A stretch of DNA of 64,000 bases from Verrucomicrobiaceae bacterium (GCA_947507875.1 CANNQP010000003.1:62001-126000), one strand, 5' to 3'; positions 16,076 to 25,551 are shown, numbered from the stretch's first letter. Numbers and translations: made by a program. The notes: generated by a model from the letters alone, not told the origin.

Positions 16076-18478
16076 TCATGCCCCACTGCCAACCTTGGCC
16101 GCAGCAACAGCAGCCTCGGCCTTGAGGGCTGCTTCGTGACTCTCCAGCACCTTGCGCTTGAGGCTGACGCCGGTTTTTTGCGCGTACCAGAGCACCAGCG
16201 GACTGGCAATGAAGATGGACGAATAGGTGCCAAGCAACACGCCGATGGTGATCGGCAAAGCGAATTCCGTCATGGCTGGGTTACCCATGAAAAGAAGAAT
16301 GACCATCGGCGCGAGCGCTGTAGGCCCCGTTAGGAGCGTGCGACTGAGGGTTTTGCAGATGGCCTCATTCATGAGATCACGAATTGAACCAGCGCCACCA
16401 CGCTTGATCGTCTCACGAATGCGGTCAAAAACCACGATGGTGTCGTTGATCGAATAGCCTGCGATGGTGAGGAGGGCTCCCACGTGGATTAAGCTCATCT
16501 CCTGACCAAAGAGCACACACAGACCAGGCACCATGAGCACATCATGGAACAGGGCAACCACTGCGCCCAGAGCAAAGGCCACTTCATAACGCAGCAGCAA
16601 GTAAAAGAAGATAAAGATCAAAGCCACGGCCATGGCGATGATGGAGGTCTGCGCTGACTCCGAACCGATGAGCGCCCCCACCGTTTCAAGGCTAGTGCCT
16701 TTCACGCTGTCCTTGAACTTGCTGTTCACAGTTCCTTCGATGATCGCCCCAGCGGCTTGTTCTCCACGGATGGCCAAAACTTCACCGCCCGTAGCATTGC
16801 TCTTTCTCTGAAGGTAAAAACTGCCAATCGGTTTGCCATCAGGTAGCTTGAGTTCTTTCAGCGCAGCCTCGACTTCTCGATCAGTCAGTTTTTTCCCTTC
16901 AGCCAGTTCGATGTGCAGCAATGATCCTCCACGGAAATCGATGCCAAAGCTTTCCTTACCCTTGAAGGCCAATGTTCCAAATGAGATCGCCGTGACGACC
17001 AGGGAAGCGATGATGAATTTCGGTGAGGCAGAGAGGATATCGAAAACCTTGTCAGGGATAATGCGCGTCGTCTTCAGCCCGGTCAGCCATCCCTTGTCGA
17101 TAACCCACATGAAAATAACACGTGTCACGATGAGGGCGCCGATCAAAGAACTCACCAAGCCAATCATGAGTGTCACAGCGAAGCCACGAACCAAGCCGCC
17201 GGAGATGGCAAAGAGGATCAGCGCAGCAATGATGGTGGTGATGTTTGAGTCTGCGATGGCTGAAAAAGCTTTATCATAGGCGGCCTCCAGAGCTCCTGAG
17301 AGGGTTTTGCCAGCCTCCATTTCCTCTCGCAGGCGCTCGTAGATGAGAACGTTGGCATCCACCGCCATACCGATGGTCAGAACAATCCCCGCGATACCCG
17401 GCATCGTCAGCACGAACTGGAACAGAGACATACCGCCAAAGAGCACAGCCAAGTTGATCACCAGACCGACAATGGCGATCAAACCTGCCAAACGGTAAAT
17501 GAAGAGCATGAAAACCGTGGTCATGATCAGACCGGCCAAGCAGATCCATTTCCCCTGGTCGATGGATGATTGCCCATAAGAAGCAGAAACCGCGTTTTCC
17601 GACTCAATCGTCATCGGATTTTTCAGCGGGTTCTTCAGCAAGGTCGCAAGTTGGACGGATGACTCTCGGTTGAAGTTACCGGAAATGACGGCGGTGCCGC
17701 CAAACCGATCCGTCTGAAGAACGGGTGCCGAGATGATTTCGCTATCGACGATGATGGCGAGCTGGCGACCTTTGTTCACAGCAGCGATCTCATCGAATTT
17801 CTTGGAGCCATCGGTATTCAAGTTGAGGTAAACCTTCCACCCCTCCGCATCCATCGTGGCAAAGGCATCGCTAACGCCATCGCCTTCCATATCAGGACGG
17901 TTGCGGACGAGTTCAGCTCCACGATCCGGCAGATCTTTGCCTTGGGCGTCTTTTTCGGCCTTGTACTTCATCTTGGCCCAGCCAGGCTCGGTCAGACCAC
18001 CCCCATCGATCTCAGCCACCTTAGAGCGGCTGTCTTGGTGGACGATACGGAACTCCAGCTTGGCCACTTGTTGGATCTTGGTGCGCACGTCAGCGAAGTC
18101 CTCAGGCTTCACGCCAGGCATCTGAATCAAGATGCGATCGCTACCTTGGGGCTGCATCGAAAGGTCCTTTTCACCATTCGGGTTGAGACGCTTTTCTAGA
18201 ATCGCAATGGCCTGCTGGACATCCTCAGCGGTCACGGACTGGGTCTTGCCTTCTTTGTCCACCGACTCTTTCAGGCGCACGACAAACTCACTGCCACCTT
18301 TCAAGTCGATGCCGAGCGGGATACCCAAATTCTTCACGGTCAGCACCGCGAATAGGGTCATCAACATGATGAGAGAGCTGCCCACCCAGCGCTTGGTTTT
18401 GTGGACCACCGTGCCGATGTAAAACAGCAGCAACAGCAGGATAGCGGTTCCGACGAGGAAGGTGACGTAGGCGTTCAT
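16076..18478 (-). CDS. secDF: Fused protein translocase subunit SecDF
   Basis: 800 residues from the ATG at 18478. The SecD half carries an N-terminal membrane segment, the GIDLKGGSEFVVRL strand, a periplasmic domain with the QMPGVK segment, and six membrane helices including GIVLTIGMAVDANVLIYERLREE. The SecF half starts near residue 500 with the FGIDFRGGSLLHIE strand and ends in membrane helices with SINDTIVVFDRIRE. The conserved Asp in VDANV and the paired SecF NDTIVVFDR fit the proton path. SecDF uses the proton gradient to pull proteins through SecYEG. It follows yajC and tgt (75 nt after yajC), the usual tgt-yajC-secDF order. Verrucomicrobia often carry the fused form. Confidence 0.97.
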   Translation of the reverse strand: MNAYVTFLVGTAILLLLLFYIGTVVHKTKRWVGSSLIMLMTLFAVLTVKNLGIPLGIDLKGGSEFVVRLKESVDKEGKTQSVTAEDVQQAIAILEKRLNPNGEKDLSMQPQGSDRILIQMPGVKPEDFADVRTKIQQVAKLEFRIVHQDSRSKVAEIDGGGLTEPGWAKMKYKAEKDAQGKDLPDRGAELVRNRPDMEGDGVSDAFATMDAEGWKVYLNLNTDGSKKFDEIAAVNKGRQLAIIVDSEIISAPVLQTDRFGGTAVISGNFNRESSVQLATLLKNPLKNPMTIESENAVSASYGQSSIDQGKWICLAGLIMTTVFMLFIYRLAGLIAIVGLVINLAVLFGGMSLFQFVLTMPGIAGIVLTIGMAVDANVLIYERLREEMEAGKTLSGALEAAYDKAFSAIADSNITTIIAALILFAISGGLVRGFAVTLMIGLVSSLIGALIVTRVIFMWVIDKGWLTGLKTTRIIPDKVFDILSASPKFIIASLVVTAISFGTLAFKGKESFGIDFRGGSLLHIELAEGKKLTDREVEAALKELKLPDGKPIGSFYLQRKSNATGGEVLAIRGEQAAGAIIEGTVNSKFKDSVKGTSLETVGALIGSESAQTSIIAMAVALIFIFFYLLLRYEVAFALGAVVALFHDVLMVPGLCVLFGQEMSLIHVGALLTIAGYSINDTIVVFDRIRETIKRGGAGSIRDLMNEAICKTLSRTLLTGPTALAPMVILLFMGNPAMTEFALPITIGVLLGTYSSIFIASPLVLWYAQKTGVSLKRKVLESHEAALKAEAAVAAAKVGSGA

Positions 18479-18553
18479 GGGAGGTTGGGGAAAGGTTCTA
18501 AAAATAGGATAGCTCAATTGAGAGCCTGCGATTGATACCGCTGGGGCAAAAAC

Positions 18554-18898
18554 TCAGGCTGCGCTCGCCTCGACAACATCGCTCTTTTTGCTCACGGAGC
18601 CAATGGCACTGCGCTCATACTCCACCTTCACATTGTCCGCCAGCTTCACCATGACCGTCTTCTCCTTGGTGCTGGTGATGATGCCGTGCTCGCCGCCATT
18701 CATGACGACATGATCGCCGACCTTCACATTGCTGATGAGCTTCTCATGCTCCTTCTGGCGCTGGCGCTGGGGACGAATGAGTAAAAAGTACATCATCACG
18801 AACATGAGCACCATCATGATCATGGGATTGCCCAAGATGCCTCCAGGAGGAGGCGTGCCTGCGGCTTGGGCAAGAAAAGAGGAGGAAAGAAAAAGCAT
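18554..18898 (-). CDS. yajC: Preprotein translocase subunit YajC
   Basis: 114 residues. One membrane helix (about 25-45, MVLMFVMMYFLLIRPQ) is followed by the conserved RPQRQRQKEHEKLISNVKVGD stretch (in part) and a cytoplasmic beta domain, ending in an Ala/Val tail. The N-terminus before the helix is longer than usual and rich in Gly and Pro, with a signal-like start. YajC joins the SecDF-YidC complex. Its start is 2 nt after the tgt stop, so tgt, yajC and secDF are one transcript. Confidence 0.95.
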   Translation of the reverse strand: MLFLSSSFLAQAAGTPPPGGILGNPMIMMVLMFVMMYFLLIRPQRQRQKEHEKLISNVKVGDHVVMNGGEHGIITSTKEKTVMVKLADNVKVEYERSAIGSVSKKSDVVEASAA

Positions 18899-18900
18899 GG

Positions 18901-20058
18901 TTAATCAGTGGAATCGGAACGTGTCTGGTAGCGGGCGATGACCTCCGCCCGGAATTCGGAGAAGCAACCTTGCTCGATGGCCAACCGCGCCCTGGACGTG
19001 AGGGACGCGTAGAAATGCAGATTGTGCAGGGAAATCAACCTCAATCCCAGCACCTCCTGGGTGTTGATCAAATGCCGGAGGTAGGCTCGCGAAAAACCCT
19101 GGCACAGCGGGTGGGTGTCCTCAGCGATGGGCCGGAAGTCCCGCGCATACTTGGCATTTCGCAGATTCATCATGCCTTCATGGGTAAAGGCGGTGCCGTT
19201 TCGCGCCAACCGGGTCGGCAAGACACAGTCGAACATGTCGATCCCTCGCGCGATCAACTCCACAAGCTGAGGCGGCGTCCCCAGGCCCATGGCGTAGCGG
19301 GGCTTTTGCTCGGGGAGCAGCGGGCAGGCCCACTCCGCGATGCGCATCATGTCTTCCTCAGGCTCGCCCACGCTGAGACCGCCGACGGCGTAACCAGGGA
19401 AATCCATGGCAACCAACTCACGCGCACATTGTTGGCGCAGATCCTGGAAAACGCTACCCTGCACGATGGGGAAATGCAGTTGCTTCGTGAAATGAGGATC
19501 GCGGCCAAAGGCCCCCGCATCGGGCTGATGCTCACTCACCCAGTCACGGCAGCGTTTCGCCCAACGCAGGGTCAGCTCCATGCTTTTTCGCGCCTCCTCA
19601 TGCGTACAAGGGTAAGGCGTGCATTCATCAAAAAGCATGGCGATGTCGCTGCCCAGTGTGGCCTGGATTTCCATCGCCGTTTCCGGACCGAGGAACATTG
19701 GCGTGCCATCGACATGATTTTGGAAATAGCAGCCCTCCTCCTTGATCTTGCGCAACTTCGCGAGAGAGAAGACCTGAAACCCACCGCTGTCCGTGAGGAT
19801 CGGGCGGTTCCAGTTCATGAATTGGTGCAGCCCCCCCGCCTCGCGAATGATGTCAGTGCCCGGGCGCACCCAGAGGTGGTACGTATTGCCCAAAATGATC
19901 TGGGCATTCAGCGCCCGCAACTCATCCGGATGCACCGCCTTGACCGTGCCCTGCGTGCCCACGGGCATGAAGACCGGCGTTTCGATCACTCCATGCGGCG
20001 TCCGCAACCGACCACGGCGGGCGGCAGAGCTGGGATCCTGATTCAGGAGGTCGAACAT
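18901..20058 (-). CDS. tgt: tRNA-guanine transglycosylase, with altered zinc site
   Basis: 385 residues. It swaps guanine-34 of Asp, Asn, His and Tyr tRNAs for preQ1 in queuosine synthesis. Present are the base-binding DSGGFQ (Asp90), GGLSVGE (about 227-233) and the catalytic DMFDCVLPTR with nucleophile Asp277. The C-terminal zinc site is unusual. The normal CxCxxC...H is here D314-T-H316-P-L-C319 with His345, so two Cys are replaced by Asp and His. The reading frame around it is intact (SRAYLRHL and LISLHNL follow as expected), so this is not a sequencing frameshift. A D/H/C/H set could still bind zinc. The gene heads the tgt-yajC-secDF operon. Confidence 0.96.
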   Translation of the reverse strand: MFDLLNQDPSSAARRGRLRTPHGVIETPVFMPVGTQGTVKAVHPDELRALNAQIILGNTYHLWVRPGTDIIREAGGLHQFMNWNRPILTDSGGFQVFSLAKLRKIKEEGCYFQNHVDGTPMFLGPETAMEIQATLGSDIAMLFDECTPYPCTHEEARKSMELTLRWAKRCRDWVSEHQPDAGAFGRDPHFTKQLHFPIVQGSVFQDLRQQCARELVAMDFPGYAVGGLSVGEPEEDMMRIAEWACPLLPEQKPRYAMGLGTPPQLVELIARGIDMFDCVLPTRLARNGTAFTHEGMMNLRNAKYARDFRPIAEDTHPLCQGFSRAYLRHLINTQEVLGLRLISLHNLHFYASLTSRARLAIEQGCFSEFRAEVIARYQTRSDSTD

Positions 20059-20421
20059 AGTTCAAGCAAAAGAGCGCGGACTTTGGAGGCTGCACAGGAA
20101 CGTGTCAAAGAGTGATCCAATGCCCTCTCTCAGAATGATCCAAGCTCATTCACACAGGCCTCAGAGCCACAGAGGCTCGGCAGCGCCTGCTGTCTTCACC
20201 GCGAGACTTGGCCGACGCATTGCCTTACAATCAACGGCTCAACGGCAGGTGAACGCAAGCAATGCACCATGGGAACTCATGCACTATTCTCGGCTTTGCA
20301 TAACCAAGCTAGAGGAGCCTTTTGTGGCGGTGAGATGGTTTCTGGTGAATGACCGACTGCCCACCGAGAATGGTTCTCGTCATGACCTGTTTCCGGTAAA
20401 ATCAAGGAGGCTTGATCCCGT
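20059..20421. other. Non-coding stretch between DUF58 and tgt genes
   Basis: 363 bp upstream of tgt and downstream of the DUF58 gene. A plus-strand frame (20102-20572) is open but has a Ser/Arg-rich, low-complexity translation and runs into the DUF58 gene, so I do not call it. The tgt promoter should lie here. No terminator hairpin with a T tract was seen. Confidence 0.5.
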
Positions 20422-21354
20422 TCAAGCTCCTGCCATAGCGCGACTACGATTTAGCAAATCCAGAAAGCTCTGTTCGAACGGCTCCTCAGAACCACACTGC
20501 AAGAAGTCGATTCGGTGCCCTGCGCACTCTCGGGAAAGCGTGTCGCAGAACGCATCAAAACTTTCGGTGTAGCGCTGCACATCCCGCTTCGTGAGCCAAA
20601 ACCGGCGACGCTCTCCCGTCTCGACCTCATCCAGTTCAACTTCGCCCTCAAGCATTGGCTGACGCTCATCGGGATGCAGGATTTGAAGGAAATGACACTC
20701 TCCGGGCCATGCGGCCGCCCGCTTCACAGCCGCAGGGGCAGCAGCCACATCCTGTCCAAAAAAATCCGAGATCACAAAAATGACCCCATATCGCTGTCGG
20801 GTAGGGTGAAAGTCCGAAAAAGCGCGCTCCAGATCCGTCACTCCCGCAAAGGGCAGCCGAGAAGCCGCATTCAGAATTTTTTCGATATTCCCCTGCCCTC
20901 GCAAAGGCGGCAACTCTTGGCGAACCGTGCTGCCCAGTGAGTAAAGGCTGACCCGCTGCTGAGCAGCCAGACCCAGATAAGCCAATGCCACAGCGAATCG
21001 CAAGGCCTGAACACGCTTTGAGCCATACGGGCGCGCCATGGATGCACTTGTATCCACCATCAGATGCAAGTTTAACTCCTGCGTTTCCTCGTAAAGACGG
21101 ACAAAAAGCTTATCTAGGCGTGCGTAAAGACGCCAATCAATCGCACGATAATCTTCCCGCGGTGTGTAATGACGGTAATCCTTGAACTCACGAGTGAACC
21201 CAGTGGCAGGGGACGACTGGGCTCCACGGCGGCTCAGCATCCGGCGCTTCCGCAATCGAACCGCAAGCGATCTCAATCGATCAAGAAAGGCGGCGTCAAA
21301 CAGCTCTTCGCGAGGGTTGGCAGGGACTTCAGTCACAACCTCAGCGTGCCCCAA
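20422..21354 (-). CDS. DUF58 domain protein (vWA-like)
   Basis: About 310 residues. The centre matches DUF58: the GFTREFKDYRHYTPREDYRAIDWRLYAR-type region (quoted in part) followed by a vWA-like domain with the metal site DTSAS, then RYGVIFVISDFFGQ. These proteins normally work with a MoxR AAA ATPase, perhaps as chaperones for cofactor or metal insertion, but no MoxR gene is adjacent. The start is uncertain: the longest form begins with TTG at 21354 and a GTG at 21336 lies behind a GAGG. It has no signal peptide. The MarR gene starts 73 bp away in the same direction. Confidence 0.9.
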   Translation of the reverse strand: MGHAEVVTEVPANPREELFDAAFLDRLRSLAVRLRKRRMLSRRGAQSSPATGFTREFKDYRHYTPREDYRAIDWRLYARLDKLFVRLYEETQELNLHLMVDTSASMARPYGSKRVQALRFAVALAYLGLAAQQRVSLYSLGSTVRQELPPLRGQGNIEKILNAASRLPFAGVTDLERAFSDFHPTRQRYGVIFVISDFFGQDVAAAPAAVKRAAAWPGECHFLQILHPDERQPMLEGEVELDEVETGERRRFWLTKRDVQRYTESFDAFCDTLSRECAGHRIDFLQCGSEEPFEQSFLDLLNRSRAMAGA

Positions 21355-21426
21355 GAGTTAGCTGCTGGGAAGCGTGGATTTTCATCGCCACCCAGCAACC
21401 ACGGCTGACTCAGGATTTTTGATCCA

Positions 21427-21942
21427 TTAGGCAGCGGCAGTCACACTACCACTGTAAGAATCCAAGAAGGTCTCCGCATCGCTCGCAGAGGATTCATTCA
21501 TGGCCTCAGCAATCTGATTTTGCAGCTCATCGCGAAGACGGCTCACCAAATCGAGCCCCTTGGAGGTAACCCGCACCAAGACTTTGCGGCGGTCATCGAT
21601 CGCGTGAGTGCGCTCCATGTAACCCAATTTTTCCAACCGATCGACCAATCCCGTAGCTGCTGCCGTGGAGTGGGCCATCTTGCGAGCAATGTCTGTCATC
21701 GTCAACTCCCGTGCCGTGGCAAGGTAACTGAGCAAGAAAAACTGAGCAAAGGAGATGTTCTCGCGATTGAGTTCCCGGGACAGATTCAGCAAGAAAACGC
21801 GCTGGCTGAAAAGAATGAAATCTGCCAGCTTCGCAGGATCTTGATTCTTGGGGATTACAGGGTTGCCCATGATTGTGCCCGTCAAATCGTCTAACAGCGC
21901 ATGGTCTTGGCTTGGTGAGGAAGCTTGATTCGTGGTAGGCAT
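21427..21942 (-). CDS. MarR family transcriptional regulator
   Basis: 171 residues with an N-terminal extension of about 40 residues before the usual MarR fold. The winged helix is clear: LTMTDIARKMAHSTAAATGLVDRLEKLGYMERTHAIDDRRKVLVRVTSKG (parts). MarR proteins bind short palindromes as dimers and release on binding a small aromatic or oxidant. An imperfect inverted repeat at 21991-22036, upstream of the start, is a candidate operator. The target could be itself, the DUF58 gene behind it, or the divergent dedA gene. Ligand unknown. Confidence 0.92.
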   Translation of the reverse strand: MPTTNQASSPSQDHALLDDLTGTIMGNPVIPKNQDPAKLADFILFSQRVFLLNLSRELNRENISFAQFFLLSYLATARELTMTDIARKMAHSTAAATGLVDRLEKLGYMERTHAIDDRRKVLVRVTSKGLDLVSRLRDELQNQIAEAMNESSASDAETFLDSYSGSVTAAA

Positions 21943-22261
21943 ACCGGCAGGGTTAGGTTTATTGGGTTTTTTTAAACAGTAGCAAATAATACAGACTTAT
22001 GAATTTAAGATCAAATGGAAATTCCATAAAATCTGTAAAATAAACCACTCTCTGTCTTTGAATCTCTCAGTCATGAGAAATCAACAACCCTGTATTATCA
22101 ATCGTGAAAGCTAAGCTGGCAAGATTTTTTTAAAAATAGTCCACCTCTTGTCGCGCCAGGAGCTAAATTTAAGAAAGGCGGCTCCAAGCGATTCTGGGGA
22201 TGAAAGGCACGCGACCCTTTTCGTTTGCCCAAAGGCGACACGAATGGACTATCGGCGCTCT
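21943..22261. promoter_or_regulatory. AT-rich divergent regulatory region between marR-type and dedA genes
   Basis: 319 bp and clearly more AT-rich than its surroundings. It holds a gapped inverted repeat: 21991-22006 against 22019-22036, pairing ACAGA with TCTGT, TTATG with CATAA and GAATTT with AAATTC. A smaller inverted repeat TGGAA-A-TTCCA lies at 22016-22026. Position suits MarR operators or promoters for both genes. The site assignment is inference. Confidence 0.4.
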
Positions 22262-22897
22262 ATGCCTCAGCTTTTTGATTTTATCCTTCATGTGGACAAG
22301 CATCTGCAAACTTTTGCGGAGGAGCACCGCACGGCCATCTACATTCTGTTGTTCGCCATCGTGTTCTGCGAAACTGGCTTGGTTGTGACCCCATTCCTGC
22401 CAGGAGACTCCCTTTTGTTTGCCGTCGGGGCTTTAGCTGCCCAAGGCCTGCTGCGGATAGAGTTGATCATCCCGCTTCTGATGGGGGCAGCCATTTTAGG
22501 GGATAATTTGAATTATTGGATCGGTAGGCGAAGTGGCGATTGGATGGTGACGCGACCCTGGTTTAAGCGCGAGTATCTAACGAAGACGGAGCACTTTTTC
22601 GTGAAACATGGTGGACGCGCTATCATCATCGCTCGCTTTGTGCCCATTGTTCGCACCTTTGCACCCTTTACCGCTGGCTTTGGCCAGATGCATTATTCAC
22701 GATTTTTGGCATTCAGCATCGGGGGGGGGCTGTTGTGGGTCGGAGGGATTTCTTTACTCGGGTATGCCTTGGGCAACTTACCCTTCATCAAAAGCAACTT
22801 CAAACTAGTCTCCCTTCTTATCATCGCGGTATCTTTGTTGCCCATCCTGATTGAGGTGATTCAACACAAGAGCGCTGCCAAAAACAACCCACCCTGA
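22262..22897 (+). CDS. DedA family membrane protein
   Basis: 211 residues from the ATG at 22262 (an ATG at 22244 is also in frame). Five or so membrane helices. The family motif is present as ARFVPIVRTFAPFTAG with the conserved Arg and Pro residues, after the early ETGLVVTPFLPGDSLLF and GDNLNYWIGRRSG segments. DedA/SNARE-associated proteins are flippases or transporters for polyprenyl or phospholipid carriers. A run of nine G at 22721-22729 codes for Gly-Gly-Gly in a late helix and is prone to slippage. Its gene is divergent from the MarR gene, which may control it. Confidence 0.93.
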   Translation: MPQLFDFILHVDKHLQTFAEEHRTAIYILLFAIVFCETGLVVTPFLPGDSLLFAVGALAAQGLLRIELIIPLLMGAAILGDNLNYWIGRRSGDWMVTRPWFKREYLTKTEHFFVKHGGRAIIIARFVPIVRTFAPFTAGFGQMHYSRFLAFSIGGGLLWVGGISLLGYALGNLPFIKSNFKLVSLLIIAVSLLPILIEVIQHKSAAKNNPP

Positions 22898-23142
22898 AAG
22901 CCCTGTATCTCCAAGAAGAACGATCCGTTGCCCATGGGATGCCTTGGCAGGTCCAAGAGAGCCGCGGATGCAGCAAGCCGATGCTAGCAAACGACGCACT
23001 TCGGAACGCAGCGGCTGAATGGGCAACAGACCTCGCGGGGTCAGGCCGCTAGCGCGTCGAACGACCTTTTATTCAGGCCGATCAACACAAGCGACGAACA
23101 CGCCACCATTCATTGATAATCAAAGCGTAAAAACAACCTAGA

Positions 23143-23820
23143 TCATGGCTTCCTTTGGGACCATTCTTCACGTAACACGGGTTCCAGGATTTCTTTCCAC
23201 TTTGCATAGCCCGCTGGGCTGAGATGCAGCAGATCCTTGGCGTAGTAGTCGCGAATCGGCTCTCCTTTGGCATCGGCCAAATAATGATCGCAGTCCACAT
23301 AACGAACCCACGCTCTTTCAGCAGCCCAGGTCTGCAACTTCTGGTTGAGCTCACGCACCTGAGGAATCTGGGATTTTCTTTTGATCGAAATCTTCACCGA
23401 GGTCAGCACCACCTTCGTCGAAGGTAACTTGTCATGAACCTGATCGAGAAAGCGCGTGTAGTCCTGGAATGACTCCTCCACCGAGAGCTTTGCATTCAGG
23501 TCATTGCTTCCCGTGTAGGTGACCAGGATCTTCGGCTCGTGGCGCAAAACCACCGTGTCAAAAAACGCGATCAGGTCATTCGCCACACTGCCGCCAAAGC
23601 CACGGTTGATCACCGGCAGGCCCTGAAAATCCTCCTTGAGCGTCTTCCAGAGGCGGATACTCGAACTGCCGGTGAAGACAATGCCGCCCTTCTCCACAGG
23701 TGCCGCCGCGAACACGGCGATCTCTTTCGCAAAGCGCTCAGGCTGAGGTCGTGGCGTCGACTCAGCCGACAGCATCTCCGAAGAAAAGACGAGAAGACAA
23801 AGCCAAGGAAAGCATTTCAT
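23143..23820 (-). CDS. Secreted SGNH/GDSL hydrolase
   Basis: 225 residues from the ATG at 23820, followed by a signal peptide ending near SAES. SGNH blocks are visible: GSSSIRLW (block I, Ser nucleophile; GDS replaced by GSS), NRGFGGSVANDLI (block II Gly), YTGSNDL (block III Asn) and the C-terminal LHLSPAGYAKW (block V, with its catalytic His). It should be a periplasmic or secreted esterase, for example for acetylated glycans. The gene is divergent from gatB with about 146 bp between. Confidence 0.88.
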   Translation of the reverse strand: MKCFPWLCLLVFSSEMLSAESTPRPQPERFAKEIAVFAAAPVEKGGIVFTGSSSIRLWKTLKEDFQGLPVINRGFGGSVANDLIAFFDTVVLRHEPKILVTYTGSNDLNAKLSVEESFQDYTRFLDQVHDKLPSTKVVLTSVKISIKRKSQIPQVRELNQKLQTWAAERAWVRYVDCDHYLADAKGEPIRDYYAKDLLHLSPAGYAKWKEILEPVLREEWSQRKP

Positions 23821-23966
23821 GGGCCCTGCTAACGACGCATTCAACTAGGCTCAATCATCAAAACAGCCGGATTTCCCCGAACCGTGCCAAGAGGATCCAA
23901 GTCATGCCTTTCTATGAGAGCACCGCTTGCCATTCGGCGGCGGGTCTTCCACTATCGCGGCCCGTC

Positions 23967-25436
23967 ATGCCCAAGTACATCGTCACCATCGGCCTTGAAG
24001 TTCACGCCCAGCTCACCACGCGCAGCAAGATGTTCTGCGCCTGCCCTGTCGAGTTCGGTGCAGAGCCGAACACCCTCACCTGCCCGACCTGCCTCGGCCT
24101 GCCGGGCGCCCTACCCGTACTGAATGAAGGTGCTATCGAGAAAACGATCCTCACCGGCATGATGCTCGGCTGTGAGACCCCGCCGGTCGTGAAGTGGGAT
24201 CGCAAAAACTACTTCTACCCCGACATGCCGAAAAACTACCAGACCACGCAGTTCGACCTGCCGCTCTGCCTCGGCGGCGGCGTGCCACTGTATAATCTGG
24301 CCTACCCGAAAGACGCGCAGAAGTCCATCGCCCATCCAGGCAAGATCGTGAAGCTCACGCGCATCCATTTGGAGGAAGACGTGGCGAAAAGCACCCACCA
24401 CGACAAATTCACCACCATCGACTTCAACCGCGCCGGCACCCCGCTGATGGAAATCGTATCCGAGCCCGATATCGACAGTGCCGAAGAGGCCGTCGCCTAC
24501 CTGAACAGCCTGCGGCAAATCCTCATCTATGGCGGCGTCAGCGATGCCGATATGGAAAAGGGTCAAATGCGTGCCGATGTGAACATCTCTGTCCGCCCCG
24601 AAGGCCAAAAAGAACTTGGCGTCAAAATCGAGCTCAAGAACATCAATTCCATGAGCGCCATCCGCCGCGCCATCAAAGCCGAGACCGAGCGCCAGATCGA
24701 CATTCTCGAAGGCCGCAATCCCGAAAAGCTAGTTCAGAGCACGCGCCGCTGGGACGATGACGCCGGAGTCACCACCAAGATGCGGGACAAAGAAGACTCC
24801 CACGACTACCGCTATTTTCCCTGCCCCGATCTCATTCCCCTGCGCACGGCTCATCTGGTCGAGCGCATCCGTTCCAGCGTTCCCGAACTACCTCATGAAA
24901 AGCGCGCTCGTTTCGAGCGCGATTACGGCGTCAGCGCATACGATGCGGATGTACTTGCCAGTGAAAAACCACTGGCTGCATACTTTGAAGCCGCCGTGGC
25001 TGCTGACCCGAAGGTGCCTGCGAAAAAAATCGCCAACTGGGTCATCAACGACTTGCTCGGCCAGCTCAAAGAAAGCGAAGACGGCATCACGTCCTGCCCC
25101 GTGCAAGCTGAATCGCTCGTCGAGCTGATCGCCTTGGTCGAAGCCGGGAAAATCTCCAACAACCAAGCCAAAGAAGTCTTCGCCGAAATGTTCGCCACCG
25201 GCGGAGCCGCTGCTGAGATCGTCAAAGCCAAAGGCTTTGAGCAAGTCAGCGACAGCGGAGCCCTCGAAGCCATCGTGGATCAAATCCTCGCCGCCAATCC
25301 CGAGAAAGTCGCTGAGGTCAAAGGCGGCAACGAAAAAGCCATGAACTGGTTTACCGGCCAAGCCATGAAGGCCAGCCAAGGCAAAGCCAATCCCAAGCTT
25401 GTCACAGAGATCGTTCGGAAAAAAGTGCTGGGATAA
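23967..25436 (+). CDS. gatB: Asp-tRNA(Asn)/Glu-tRNA(Gln) amidotransferase subunit B
   Basis: 489 residues from the ATG at 23967 (MPKYIVTIGLEVHAQL); the ATG at 23904 gives a 21-residue extension without family sequence. GatB binds the mischarged tRNA and has the kinase/amidotransferase site. Seen are GLEVHAQL, the Zn-region CPTCLGLPGALP, DLPLCLGGG, the HLEEDVAKS segment, DFNRAGTPLMEIVSEPD, MEKGQMRADVNIS and a C-terminal YqeY-like helical domain from about residue 350. gatA and gatC are not in the window, so the operon is split. This predicts indirect Asn-tRNA or Gln-tRNA charging in the host. Confidence 0.97.
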   Translation: MPKYIVTIGLEVHAQLTTRSKMFCACPVEFGAEPNTLTCPTCLGLPGALPVLNEGAIEKTILTGMMLGCETPPVVKWDRKNYFYPDMPKNYQTTQFDLPLCLGGGVPLYNLAYPKDAQKSIAHPGKIVKLTRIHLEEDVAKSTHHDKFTTIDFNRAGTPLMEIVSEPDIDSAEEAVAYLNSLRQILIYGGVSDADMEKGQMRADVNISVRPEGQKELGVKIELKNINSMSAIRRAIKAETERQIDILEGRNPEKLVQSTRRWDDDAGVTTKMRDKEDSHDYRYFPCPDLIPLRTAHLVERIRSSVPELPHEKRARFERDYGVSAYDADVLASEKPLAAYFEAAVAADPKVPAKKIANWVINDLLGQLKESEDGITSCPVQAESLVELIALVEAGKISNNQAKEVFAEMFATGGAAAEIVKAKGFEQVSDSGALEAIVDQILAANPEKVAEVKGGNEKAMNWFTGQAMKASQGKANPKLVTEIVRKKVLG

Positions 25437-25551
25437 ACAGCACTTCAACCCTTTCGAGAACAGCTCTTCGAAGGCGAATTGAGGACCGAAGCCTTCGTCA
25501 AACGGCCTATGCCTTGCGGCCTAGCTCCGGTTGGATTATGCCAGGGTTTGC

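Noticed and set aside
18970..20115. Plus-strand frame of 381 codons opposite tgt
   Set aside because: No family sequence, while tgt motifs are plain on the minus strand.
25455..25500. CGAAGGC...GCCTTCG inverted repeat between gatB and pepF
   Set aside because: 7-bp arms with a 15-base gap and no T tract; likely chance.
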